Positions 1 to 5,289 of a stretch of 5,429 bases of DNA are shown in pieces. The stretch lies in contig JAHFZE010000286.1 in the NCBI GenBank assembly GCA_020854785.1, positions 1 through 5,429 of the forward strand, written 5' to 3'. Made by a program: the position numbers and the translations under genes. The notes under the pieces were generated by a model that worked only from the letters and a program-made list of their open reading frames with translations, was not told the origin of the DNA and did not search any database. This DNA is from Methanomethylovorans sp. GTDB lineage: Archaea > Halobacteriota > Methanosarcinia > Methanosarcinales > Methanosarcinaceae. Numbering within the stretch: the first letter of the stretch is position 1; each line of letters starts with the position of its first letter.

Positions 1-106
1 CCAACGATAAGTCTATCGTTGCATTTATCGTTGCAATTTAAATCTATTTTTTCTCTATCGTTGCACAACGATTACAACGATAGAGGCAGCGACGGCAGTC
101 GCTGGA
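1..106. repeat. 106-bp structured direct repeat, left copy
   Basis: These bases are identical to 5324-5429, where the window ends, so the true repeat may be longer. The unit is built from the 8-mer TATCGTTG and its complement: forward copies at 14-21, 26-33 and 56-63; complementary copies at 2-9, 66-73 (last base differs) and 75-82. It can form three hairpins: 2-21 (8-bp stem, 4-base loop), 53-85 (perfect 11-bp stem CTCTATCGTTG/CAACGATAGAG, 11-base loop) and 87-104 (7-bp stem CAGCGAC/GTCGCTG, loop GGCA). An AT-rich stretch (about 35-52) lies between the first two. It could be a dispersed palindromic element, the wrap-around overlap of a circular molecule, or an origin-like repeat cluster. The sequence alone does not decide. 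No gene overlaps it convincingly. Confidence 0.95.
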
Positions 107-161
107 GAATTCGGTTGGGGCCTCGTCGGTGAATTCAGTTTTTTTTTAAGACTTATTGGCC

Positions 162-219
162 AATTCTCCACGAGTACATTTCTCGTAAATTCTCCGGCGT
201 ACATAAGCGACAATTCCCC
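162..219. repeat. Degenerate approx. 25-bp tandem repeat (AATTCTCC core)
   Basis: Three units start with AATTCTCC at 162, AATTCTCC at 188 and AATTCCCC at 212, so the spacing is 26 and 24 bases. The first two are followed by similar GTACAT or CGTACAT segments, and the third by CGTACT. The units have clearly diverged. Function unknown. Confidence 0.5.
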
Positions 220-251
220 GCGGACGTACTCTCCGCCAGCCTTTAGCAATT

Positions 252-290
252 GCTTGCCGACTGCTTGCCCACGCTTGCCTATCGCTTGCC
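252..290. repeat. Four phased GCTTGCC repeats (iteron-like)
   Basis: Perfect GCTTGCC copies lie at 252-258, 263-269, 273-279 and 284-290, with start-to-start spacing of 11, 10 and 11 bases. That is close to one DNA helical turn, so a protein bound to each would sit on one face of the helix. The linkers differ (GACT, CAC, TATC), so the 7-mer itself is what is conserved. Such arrays occur as replication iterons or cooperative regulator sites. No replication protein is encoded in the window, so the role is open. Confidence 0.7.
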
Positions 291-335
291 GGGCCGGATG
301 ACCCTCCCGGCCATCTGGAAGCAAAGAAACTCGCA

Positions 336-500
336 ATGTTGTTGGCAAAATTGACGAAAAAAGAGAAGATCAATTTGCAGAAGATAGTCCCCGGGATGAG
401 CGACTACGAAGCCTGGACCGAGACCATGCAGGAATACTGCATCACCCCATACCCGCCCGATATCCCGAAAGCAGAGAAGGATCAGGAGAATGTGAAATGA
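336..500 (+). CDS. Possible small protein or 3' remnant of a gene (54 residues)
   Basis: From ATG 336 the frame encodes 54 residues ending in TGA at 498-500. The translation looks protein-like: a lysine-rich helix (LLAKLTKKEKINLQKI), then an acidic/aromatic segment (DYEAWTETMQEYCITPYPP) and a charged tail. The frame is open further upstream to 207 and the translation just before the ATG (HLEAKKLA) blends smoothly into it, so this may be the surviving 3' end of a longer gene whose front was replaced by repeats. The Shine-Dalgarno evidence is poor: GGAAG lies about 15 bases upstream. A stop/start overlap (ATGA, 497-500) leads into only seven codons. I do not recognise a family. It could be chance. 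Confidence 0.3.
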   Translation: MLLAKLTKKEKINLQKIVPGMSDYEAWTETMQEYCITPYPPDIPKAEKDQENVK

Positions 501-538
501 CGAAGGAGAAGAAGGGATAGATCTGCATCCGCCCCTAG

Positions 539-564
539 TGTCAAATGTGTAGGTCTGACCCCAA
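539..564 (+). repeat. REP-like repeat, copy 1
   Basis: This 26-base unit, with core GTGTAGGTCTGACCCC, is identical to 5290-5315 and near-identical to 4981-5004. It contains the small palindrome GGTC-T-GACC. I recall units like this beside REP-associated (RAYT, Y1-family) transposase genes in environmental bacteria. No such transposase is in this window. It abuts the broken 3' end of the flavodoxin-like gene, which suggests that its arrival or a recombination at it removed the rest of that gene. Confidence 0.85.
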
Positions 565-565
565 A

Positions 566-943
566 AGGTCGTATCTTACCCGGGGAAAGAGATCTTCCTG
601 TATTGCTGTACTCCGGTTATTGAAATAGCAGCCGGTCAAGGAAAGAGGCCATTTCCCCGCTGACCCTGCCGAAATATATCGGGGATCCAAGGATGATCGC
701 GTCGGCTTCCTCTACCTTCCTGAAGACATCTTTAAGGTCATCGTTGACCGGACACCTGCCGTAACTTTTTCCATTTTTTGTCTTACATGCAAAACAGCTT
801 ATGCATCCTTTGTAATTTAAGTCATAAAGATGGATAAGTTCAGTTGTGGCTCCCTTTGATGCAGCTCCTTCCAGGGCTTTGTTTAAGAGGTTAGCAGTGT
901 TCCAGTCCTTTCTGGGACTTCCGTTAAATGCCATTATATTCAT
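566..943 (-). pseudogene. Truncated flavodoxin-fold NADPH-dependent FMN reductase
   Basis: The intact part starts at ATG 943, with a strong AGAGGAGG Shine-Dalgarno site about 8 bases upstream, and runs 108 residues to TAA at 617-619. Family marks: NGSPRK at residues 7-12 (FMN phosphate loop), a cysteine cluster C47-x2-C50-x2-C53-x10-C64 resembling iron-sulfur flavoprotein relatives, and GSPIYFG at 86-92. Relatives (NADPH_dep_FMN_red, PF03358) are usually about 180-220 residues, so the second half of the flavodoxin fold is missing. After the stop the same frame continues with family-like sequence (PEYSNTGRSL, then PGKI) until the REP-like repeat. This fits a small in-frame deletion that made the stop, plus loss of the 3' end. 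It lies 77 bases after the DedA gene on the same strand and may be read through from it. A functional short protein is possible but unlikely. Confidence 0.75.
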
Positions 944-1020
944 TTATTGTTCCTCCTCTATTAATGGAAAATGACAGAAAAGTAGTGTGTTATTCAACAA
1001 GCTCATGAACATAAAAGAAA

Positions 1021-1620
1021 CTATTTTTGTGTACCGTTTAGTCTCAGCGACAAATGATGTCGAACTGCGCTAAGCAGTAAAAGTAATAAACCAAGGAGCA
1101 TAATGATTATTTTTATTTTTTCTAAATATTTAAACGCGTCTATATAAAGCCCCATTTGTTCACCAATAATAACCCAAAACGAAACATATATCATGCCGGC
1201 CAACAAATCAACCATGAAAAAAATTATTGGTCTTACGTTAAGCATGCCTGCAACCGAAAAGATAACTACACGAAATACGGGAACAAAACGACCAATAAAA
1301 CAACTCATTGCAGCATTTGTAGAAATATATGATTCTGCTTTAGTAAGACGCGATTTTGTTATAATTTCTCGAACGAATTTGAATTTAAATATCGAACCAC
1401 CCAATTGTTTTCCTAAAATGAAATAAATCATATCGCTTATGAAAACTCCGGCCACGCCAGCAATAATCGCTTGGTGGAGCTTTAGTTTCTGTGCAGCAAC
1501 AAATATGCCAGAAGAAAGGAGTGTTATTTCTTCTGGAAGAGGCATTCCAAAAAGGCAGGACAAAAATATGTAAAATTCTGAAACATGTTTGCCTTCTGAT
1601 AATGTCAGCCAATACATCAT
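1021..1620 (-). CDS. DedA-family (SNARE-associated/VTT) membrane protein
   Basis: The 199-residue polytopic inner-membrane protein belongs to the DedA family (PF09335). Members move or flip polyprenyl-phosphate or phospholipid across the membrane, driven by proton or sodium gradients. Visible marks: the N-terminal re-entrant motif MPLPEE (26-31) with acidic E30/E31; ISDMIYFILGKQLGG (61-75) with D63; and GRFVPVFR (110-117) followed by AG (124-125). The R111/R117 pair has the same spacing as the essential arginines of E. coli YqjA (R130, R136, recalled). Hydrophobic helices follow at about 131-157 and 169-186. I chose ATG 1620, seven bases after the glycosyltransferase stop, because the longer frame from 1698 would add 26 residues that overlap the upstream gene's end and do not resemble DedA. 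A second ATG follows at once. The ribosome site is weak (GAG), so translation is probably coupled to the upstream gene. Confidence 0.9.
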   Translation of the reverse strand: MMYWLTLSEGKHVSEFYIFLSCLFGMPLPEEITLLSSGIFVAAQKLKLHQAIIAGVAGVFISDMIYFILGKQLGGSIFKFKFVREIITKSRLTKAESYISTNAAMSCFIGRFVPVFRVVIFSVAGMLNVRPIIFFMVDLLAGMIYVSFWVIIGEQMGLYIDAFKYLEKIKIIIMLLGLLLLLLSAVRHHLSLRLNGTQK

Positions 1621-1627
1621 CTTACAC

Positions 1628-3937
1628 TCATCGCTTAAGTTTATTATTGGCGTGTTTCGGCAATAAATTATTAGAATCAAAACCAAATAAACGTTCAACC
1701 CGATTTTCTAGATTCGTGGATATTGTCTTCATCTCAGGAGTTAGATTTTTTAAGTCTTGATCTGCCGCATCTTGCTCTAAGTTTTCATAGAAAGCAGATA
1801 TTTTATTAATAACAACAATCATTTCATTAGATGCGTTATCAATTAAGCGGCAAATTTTTTGCTCAACACCTTGCTTCATTTTATTTTGCTTGAACAATCG
1901 ATGAACTTCTAAAATAAGTGTGTTTTCCAATCTCATAGTTTGTATTTGTGAACTATCGAAGTCATTAAGCGCAGCACTCCTCCAATAAGGGTTCAACTCT
2001 TCGTATAAGATTCGGTCATCACCATAATATCCTGTCAATTGTGCGTCAACTTTTGATTCAAGGGGGTCAAGGGCTGAATTGTTTATGATATGCGCAAATG
2101 ATCTTACAGGCTGCCCCAAAGAAAGCGGAAACCGAGAGAAGCGGTAGGGTGATTTAGAGCTTGAGAGTCTCCGATATGCTACCAATTCAGTGCAGAAGCT
2201 AGGGAAAGCTTTAAAGTTTTTTTGTGCTTTTTCAAATACATCCAACGGCATAGTATAAATTGAGCTCAAAACATGCGTCTGTCTCTTATAATATCCACTT
2301 GCCTTCAATATTCTTTCAGCGTAATCTGCACAATTTGATTTTTTTACATCGTACCTACATTGACCCATGCTGAATTCTTTCTCGATCTTTGCCGCCTCTG
2401 CATGCATTCTTTGAATGGCTTCCGGTGGAATTCCTTTAATACGGAACCCTAGTGTATCTCGGCCATAAGCGATCCCATACGTACTTGTATGCTCTTGATT
2501 GCTCGATGTTGGATTAACGACGCCGAATAAGTAATCCGAAAGGTTGATTTGTTGGAGCAAAAGTGAATCTTTTGCCGGATCTGCATGATGGTTAGAGCTA
2601 TATACGGTATCACCGATCCGAATTGCAATATGCCCAAAAGGATTTTCCATAGCGATACGTTCATCTTCTTTTGATGAAGAGTAGGAAAGCAAAATCTCTA
2701 TATCGGCAGGAACGTTGTTTTCTAACTGAGCCAGAGCAGATTGAATATTGCATGCTGAATATCCATTTTCCAAACCAAATTCCGGGCTTAAACCACGCTG
2801 CACAATTTTCGGGCTTAGGAGAAAATCCGCGATCTTACTTATTTCAATGTTTTCTCTGAACACTTGTTGCGCTTTTAGCATCGAAGTTTGTTTTGCTACA
2901 TCTTTGAGAAGCAGCTGTGCTTGGCGGCCAATTTCTTCGACTGAGTAATTTATTTCAGCTAGCCCAAGTTTCGAGAAGAATTTAGCATTTTCTTTTTCGT
3001 GTCCGCTTATCACACTCAGTAATATAGTAGGTTTTCCTAATACAAAGGCTTCAGATGGAGCTAGTCCCCCAGCTTTGGTTATAAACAAATCAGACGCATT
3101 AATAAACGAAAGCAAGTCAATTTGTGGAATAAATCCCATAATTTCCAACTTAACTTGCTTGGGCATCTGATGTCTAATTTGATTCAATGCTTCATGTTGT
3201 TTTTTATTGCGGCCGCAAACAGCAATGATTTGAAGTGGTTGCTCTGTCGCATTAGCCAAATTTATGACAATTTCAGGAAAATTTCCTACTCCCTCCTTTC
3301 CACTTGCAAGGACAATTGTTTTAATTGATGATTGAAATCCAATTTTGCTAAGGCATTCTTTTGAAACATCTGAATCAGTGCCTTGGACATTTACCGGCAT
3401 GCCGGAAGTCTCAACCAAATCAGAGAACACGCCGGATTCAAGCCAGCTTGTTTCTAGTGCAGGATGTGCTAAAAAAGTCCTATCGATCCTTTTAGATATA
3501 CGAGGAAAATACCCCACAAAATAATCGGTATGCAGCCAACCGATCTTAATGTTTGGCATCAGTGCTTTTTCTCTTAAATTTCCCAATACCTGGGCTGCAC
3601 CATAGTGTGTAGTAAAAACAGCATCCGGGGCTTCATCGATGATGTATTCACATACTCTTTTTTCTGAATAATCACTGGGTAGGTAGTTTAATGAGCCAAT
3701 GCACTTTCTTTGTTTATGCATGGATTGAAATATATTGTCAAACAAAAATGGCAAGTTCTTGGCGACAAACCAATAGAGTTTTTCATCAAGTATTCTTGTC
3801 ATTGGATCCATAAATTCACGAATGTCTTTTTGCAAAATAACGGCAAAAGGGTCCTTTTTTAAAATTTCTTTTTCAATCGAACGAGCTGCGCTAATGTGTC
3901 CATTTCCAATGGAAGAATAGAATATCAAAATTTTCAT
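1628..3937 (-). CDS. MGDG-synthase-like glycosyltransferase fused to a permuted NlpC/P60 (LRAT-like) domain
   Basis: 769 residues. Residues 1-375 form a GT28-type lipid glycosyltransferase: an MGDG_synth N-half with SSIGNGHISAARS (8-20), THYGAA (110-115) and HTDYFVGYFP (136-145); then a nucleotide-sugar-binding C-half with LASGKEGVGNF (210-220), CGRNKK (241-246), MGFIPQIDLL (267-276), KAGGLAPSEA (288-297) and GHEKENAKF (312-320). Relatives transfer a sugar from a nucleotide sugar to diacylglycerol or another lipid at the cytosolic membrane face. Residues about 410-590 look like a circularly permuted papain-like domain: GHIAIRIGDTVYS with H436, HH at 450-451, and NCADYAERIL with C536. The order His-His-Cys and the spacing resemble LRAT/HRASLS lipid acyltransferases (NCEHF motif; H23, H35, C113 in PLA2G16, recalled). 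Residues about 600-769 are unassigned, with helical, charged stretches at about 660-755. The start is ATG 3937, with GAGGG 9 bases upstream and the canonical MKILIFYSS beginning. An upstream in-frame start at 3979 lacks support. No transmembrane helix is seen. Confidence 0.85.
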   Translation of the reverse strand: MKILIFYSSIGNGHISAARSIEKEILKKDPFAVILQKDIREFMDPMTRILDEKLYWFVAKNLPFLFDNIFQSMHKQRKCIGSLNYLPSDYSEKRVCEYIIDEAPDAVFTTHYGAAQVLGNLREKALMPNIKIGWLHTDYFVGYFPRISKRIDRTFLAHPALETSWLESGVFSDLVETSGMPVNVQGTDSDVSKECLSKIGFQSSIKTIVLASGKEGVGNFPEIVINLANATEQPLQIIAVCGRNKKQHEALNQIRHQMPKQVKLEIMGFIPQIDLLSFINASDLFITKAGGLAPSEAFVLGKPTILLSVISGHEKENAKFFSKLGLAEINYSVEEIGRQAQLLLKDVAKQTSMLKAQQVFRENIEISKIADFLLSPKIVQRGLSPEFGLENGYSACNIQSALAQLENNVPADIEILLSYSSSKEDERIAMENPFGHIAIRIGDTVYSSNHHADPAKDSLLLQQINLSDYLFGVVNPTSSNQEHTSTYGIAYGRDTLGFRIKGIPPEAIQRMHAEAAKIEKEFSMGQCRYDVKKSNCADYAERILKASGYYKRQTHVLSSIYTMPLDVFEKAQKNFKAFPSFCTELVAYRRLSSSKSPYRFSRFPLSLGQPVRSFAHIINNSALDPLESKVDAQLTGYYGDDRILYEELNPYWRSAALNDFDSSQIQTMRLENTLILEVHRLFKQNKMKQGVEQKICRLIDNASNEMIVVINKISAFYENLEQDAADQDLKNLTPEMKTISTNLENRVERLFGFDSNNLLPKHANNKLKR

Positions 3938-3990
3938 TTTCTTATTCCCTCTGATATAAAAAAATTTGTATTGAAGCACTAAATCACCTG

Positions 3991-4019
3991 ATTATTATGA
4001 CTCAAGTCATAAAACCCAA
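3991..4019 (-). promoter_or_regulatory. Promoter with embedded TetR operator for the glycosyltransferase-DedA operon
   Basis: On the minus strand a -35 like TTGGGT (4019-4014) and a -10 AATAAT (3996-3991) are 17 bases apart. Between and across them lies an 18-bp perfect palindrome, 3995-4012, whose 12-bp centre TGACTCAAGTCA (3998-4009) recurs at the regulator's own promoter. A repressor bound here would block RNA polymerase directly. The palindrome ends 57 bases upstream of ATG 3937. The -35 is weak (3 of 6 consensus), so basal expression may be low. The palindrome is certain; the exact promoter elements are inferred. Confidence 0.7.
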
Positions 4020-4023
4020 TGAT

Positions 4024-4048
4024 AAAAAAACTCATAGATTATTGAGCT
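4024..4048 (-). terminator. Weak terminator-like hairpin after the TetR gene
   Basis: Read on the minus strand, CTCA and TGAG arms enclose an 8-base loop and are followed by seven T residues (GCTCA...TGAGTTTTTTT). A G-T pair adds a fifth pair to the stem. The stem is short, so termination would be partial at best. It lies 18 bases after the TetR stop and just before the glycosyltransferase promoter, as a terminator separating the two units should. Confidence 0.35.
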
Positions 4049-4066
4049 TACTATGATCCCATCACA

Positions 4067-4684
4067 CTAAATTAGTATATGTAACTCCCCTTCGGGTAAT
4101 CCGAGTGCATTTTCAATAAGGCGCTTTGCAAACTTCTTTTGGTATTCTAAAATATCAGGCTCTTCTTTTTCATATATGGCTTCTACATAGCATTGAATTA
4201 TGGACATGATAGAGTTTGAAACGGCTCTGGGGTATGAAACTGAAAAAACATGCTTGCTAGCCCCTTCATTAATAACAAGCAGTAAATATGGAGCAAGTAA
4301 TTTTTTTGCCTGTCGAAATACTTTATCCATAAGATGAAGATATTGATCATTGTAAAGGAATTCTAGCAATAATCCTTGTTTCCCATGAATTGTGGCAAGC
4401 ATAATATTTGCCATCAACTCGATTTTTCGAGGCAAAGAAATTTCTGTAGAGTTGGCAACCGCATCTATTGCTGTTAGAAATTTCGATAAATGCCTATTAA
4501 TGAGAGCCTCAACAAGTTCTTCTTTGGAAGAAAAATAGTAATAGAATGTGCCTTGAGCTACTCCTACCTTTTTTACGATATCACTAATCATTGTAGGCTG
4601 ATAACCACGCTCATAAAACATTGTTTCTGCAACATCCAAAATTTCATTTATTCTAATTTGCGGATCCTGTGGCGGTCGGGACAT
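4067..4684 (-). CDS. TetR/AcrR-family transcriptional regulator
   Basis: 205 residues, a usual length for the family (PF00440 DNA-binding domain). The N-terminal part has the classic pattern: RINEILDVAETMFYERGY (11-28), then the helix-turn-helix TMISDIVKKVGVAQGTFYYYF (31-51), and SSKEELVEALI (52-62). Residues from about 65 to the end form the helical ligand-binding and dimer domain, which is not conserved enough to tell the ligand. The start is ATG 4684 because AGGAG (4697-4693) lies 8 bases upstream. The in-frame GTG at 4693 overlaps that site and is unlikely. The same 12-bp palindrome is present at its own promoter (4704-4715) and at the downstream operon (3998-4009), so it is predicted to repress both and to be released by a small, possibly lipid-like or membrane-active, ligand. 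Some TetR proteins activate instead, but the operator positions favour repression. Confidence 0.93.
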   Translation of the reverse strand: MSRPPQDPQIRINEILDVAETMFYERGYQPTMISDIVKKVGVAQGTFYYYFSSKEELVEALINRHLSKFLTAIDAVANSTEISLPRKIELMANIMLATIHGKQGLLLEFLYNDQYLHLMDKVFRQAKKLLAPYLLLVINEGASKHVFSVSYPRAVSNSIMSIIQCYVEAIYEKEEPDILEYQKKFAKRLIENALGLPEGELHILI

Positions 4685-4703
4685 ATTATACACTCCTATT
4701 ATT

Positions 4704-4715
4704 TGACTTGAGTCA
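4704..4715. promoter_or_regulatory. Predicted TetR operator (autoregulatory)
   Basis: Perfect 12-bp palindrome TGACTTGAGTCA. It begins one base after the -10 of the TetR promoter and so covers the likely transcription start. The complementary-strand reading TGACTCAAGTCA is identical to the site at 3998-4009, and the match extends to 13 bases (ATGACTCAAGTCA). Two copies, each at a promoter of this cluster and nowhere else that I see in the window, make a shared regulator the simplest explanation. Confidence 0.75.
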
Positions 4716-4716
4716 T

Positions 4717-4745
4717 ATTATAAATCTAAAAAAACATATAGTCAA
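4717..4745 (-). promoter_or_regulatory. Sigma70-type promoter of the TetR gene
   Basis: On the minus strand, TTGACT (4745-4740), a 17-base spacer and a perfect TATAAT (4722-4717). This is close to consensus, and the expected start near 4710 falls inside the palindromic operator. The spacer is T-rich. The untranslated leader would be only about 25 bases, containing AGGAG and then ATG 4684. Confidence 0.85.
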
Positions 4746-4978
4746 TCACTTTGTATGAAACCACCTAACCATAATTGACATATAAAATTGGAAGGAGATT
4801 ACTGCTGCTCTGGATTTGTACAAAACAAATTAATATTGTTAAGTATATCTTTTTTTGCATTATTTGTTTGAACGATGCCAAATTCAAAGGTTCAAAACAG
4901 ATCTGTTGCAATTCTGGGGATTTTAAGTTTTCAAATGCTAAACTACCTTCAATTTGACAGACCTTTGGTTGCAACAAA
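4746..4978. other. AT-rich intergenic stretch, no gene seen
   Basis: Very AT-rich, with short open frames on both strands whose translations are low-complexity and lack a matching ribosome site and start. It contains two nested inverted pairs, TGTTGCAA (4904-4911) with TTGCAACA (4969-4976) and CAAAGGT with ACCTTTG further in. These could fold into a loose hairpin just before the REP-like copy at 4981. I see nothing else in it. Confidence 0.6.
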
Positions 4979-4980
4979 TT

Positions 4981-5004
4981 TCAATTGTGTAGGTCTGACC
5001 CCAA
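4981..5004 (+). repeat. REP-like repeat, copy 2 (diverged)
   Basis: Shares the core GTGTAGGTCTGACCCCAA with copies 1 and 3, in the same orientation, but reads TCAATT instead of TCAAAT before it. CAATTG occurs on both sides of the core (4982-4987 and 5002-5007). With copy 1 (539-564) it brackets the whole gene block, and with copy 3 (5290-5315) it brackets a non-coding segment of about 290 bp. Confidence 0.85.
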
Positions 5005-5057
5005 TTGTTCACGTTAACAGCTCCCTGCCACACTCCGAAATGCTATGCTAAAAATTT

Positions 5058-5086
5058 TTGACTTTATACAATATTTCGCCTACATT
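5058..5086 (+). promoter_or_regulatory. Possible plus-strand promoter before a hairpin
   Basis: TTGACT (5058-5063), a 17-base spacer and TACATT (5081-5086, 4 of 6 consensus). The expected start, about 7 bases on, falls near 5093, the first base of a long-range inverted repeat. No open reading frame follows, so the product, if any, would be a small RNA. AT-rich DNA gives such matches by chance fairly often. Confidence 0.35.
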
Positions 5087-5092
5087 TAACCC

Positions 5093-5165
5093 AATATCCC
5101 CATGCTGCCACATAGTCTGCCCTTGTATAAGGGAAGTGCCGCGCGCAGAGGGGATATTTGTTTTG
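5093..5165 (+). ncRNA. Candidate small structured RNA
   Basis: AATATCCCC (5093-5101) pairs perfectly with GGGGATATT (5150-5158), closing a structure of about 66 bases. Inside it are a second possible helix, CTGC/GCAG (5105-5108 with 5145-5148), and a perfect hairpin CCCTT-GTAT-AAGGG (5120-5133). The closing stem is followed by a T-rich tail (TTGTTTT, 5158-5164), as at a factor-independent terminator, and a promoter-like pair ends 6 bases before it. The whole lies between two REP-like repeats, so it could instead be the structured body of a non-autonomous mobile element. I recognise no known RNA family. Confidence 0.3.
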
Positions 5166-5192
5166 CCAAGATGTAGTCCAACATCACCGTGA

Positions 5193-5272
5193 TTGAGTCT
5201 TTAAACCAAACTGGCCTTTGTCTTTTGCCCTAACCCACTGTTTTTCCAAACAATAAACAGACTCAACTTTTT
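5193..5272 (+). other. Inverted repeat followed by a T-run
   Basis: TTGAGTCT (5193-5200) is the exact reverse complement of AGACTCAA (5259-5266), and CTTTTTCT follows. The loop is 58 bases, long for a simple terminator. The region between has no open frame of note. It resembles the 5093-5165 structure in layout (closing stem, then T-rich tail) and may be part of the same repeat-borne non-coding unit. Confidence 0.3.
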
Positions 5273-5289
5273 CTGGAAACAGAGCATCA

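Larger units (their letters stand above)
107..538. other. GC-richer, repeat-rich region without a firm gene
   Basis: This stretch is visibly richer in G and C than the gene block and carries no convincing complete gene. It holds degenerate AATTCTCC repeats (162-219), a set of GCTTGCC repeats (252-290) and an open frame on the plus strand (207-500) whose last part looks protein-like. GGAGAATT at 104-111 is the reverse complement of AATTCTCC at 162-169, so the two could pair. Open frames on the minus strand here read through the repeats, have low-complexity arginine/glycine-rich translations and match no family I know. Confidence 0.6.

Noticed and set aside
1..85. CRISPR array from the repeated TATCGTTG units
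   Set aside because: The 8-mers are too short, irregularly spaced and in both orientations. There are no spacers of even length and no cas genes.
55..373. Minus-strand open frames of 97 and 75 residues across the left flank
   Set aside because: They run through the repeat arrays, give low-complexity arginine/glycine-rich translations, lack good ribosome sites and match no family I know.
1621..1698. Longer start for the DedA protein (frame opens at 1698)
   Set aside because: The 26 extra residues overlap the end of the glycosyltransferase gene, do not resemble DedA N-termini, and the ATG at 1620 sits right after that gene's stop, as in coupled operons.
3938..3979. Longer start for the glycosyltransferase (frame opens at 3979)
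   Set aside because: GAGGG lies 9 bases before ATG 3937, and MKILIFYSS is the usual beginning of this family. The added residues are translated leader.
4775..4957. Plus-strand 60-residue frame in the AT-rich intergenic DNA
   Set aside because: No ribosome site before the ATG, composition typical of AT-rich non-coding DNA, and no recognisable motif.
5080..5240. Integron attC site
   Set aside because: Inverted arms are present, but I found no paired GTTRRRY/RYYYAAC core sites in the right positions and no integrase or cassette structure.
5193..5266. A third TetR operator (TTGAGTCT/AGACTCAA resembles a half-site)
   Set aside because: The arms are 58 bases apart and lack the final TGA...TCA symmetry of the two real copies, and no gene of the cluster starts here.
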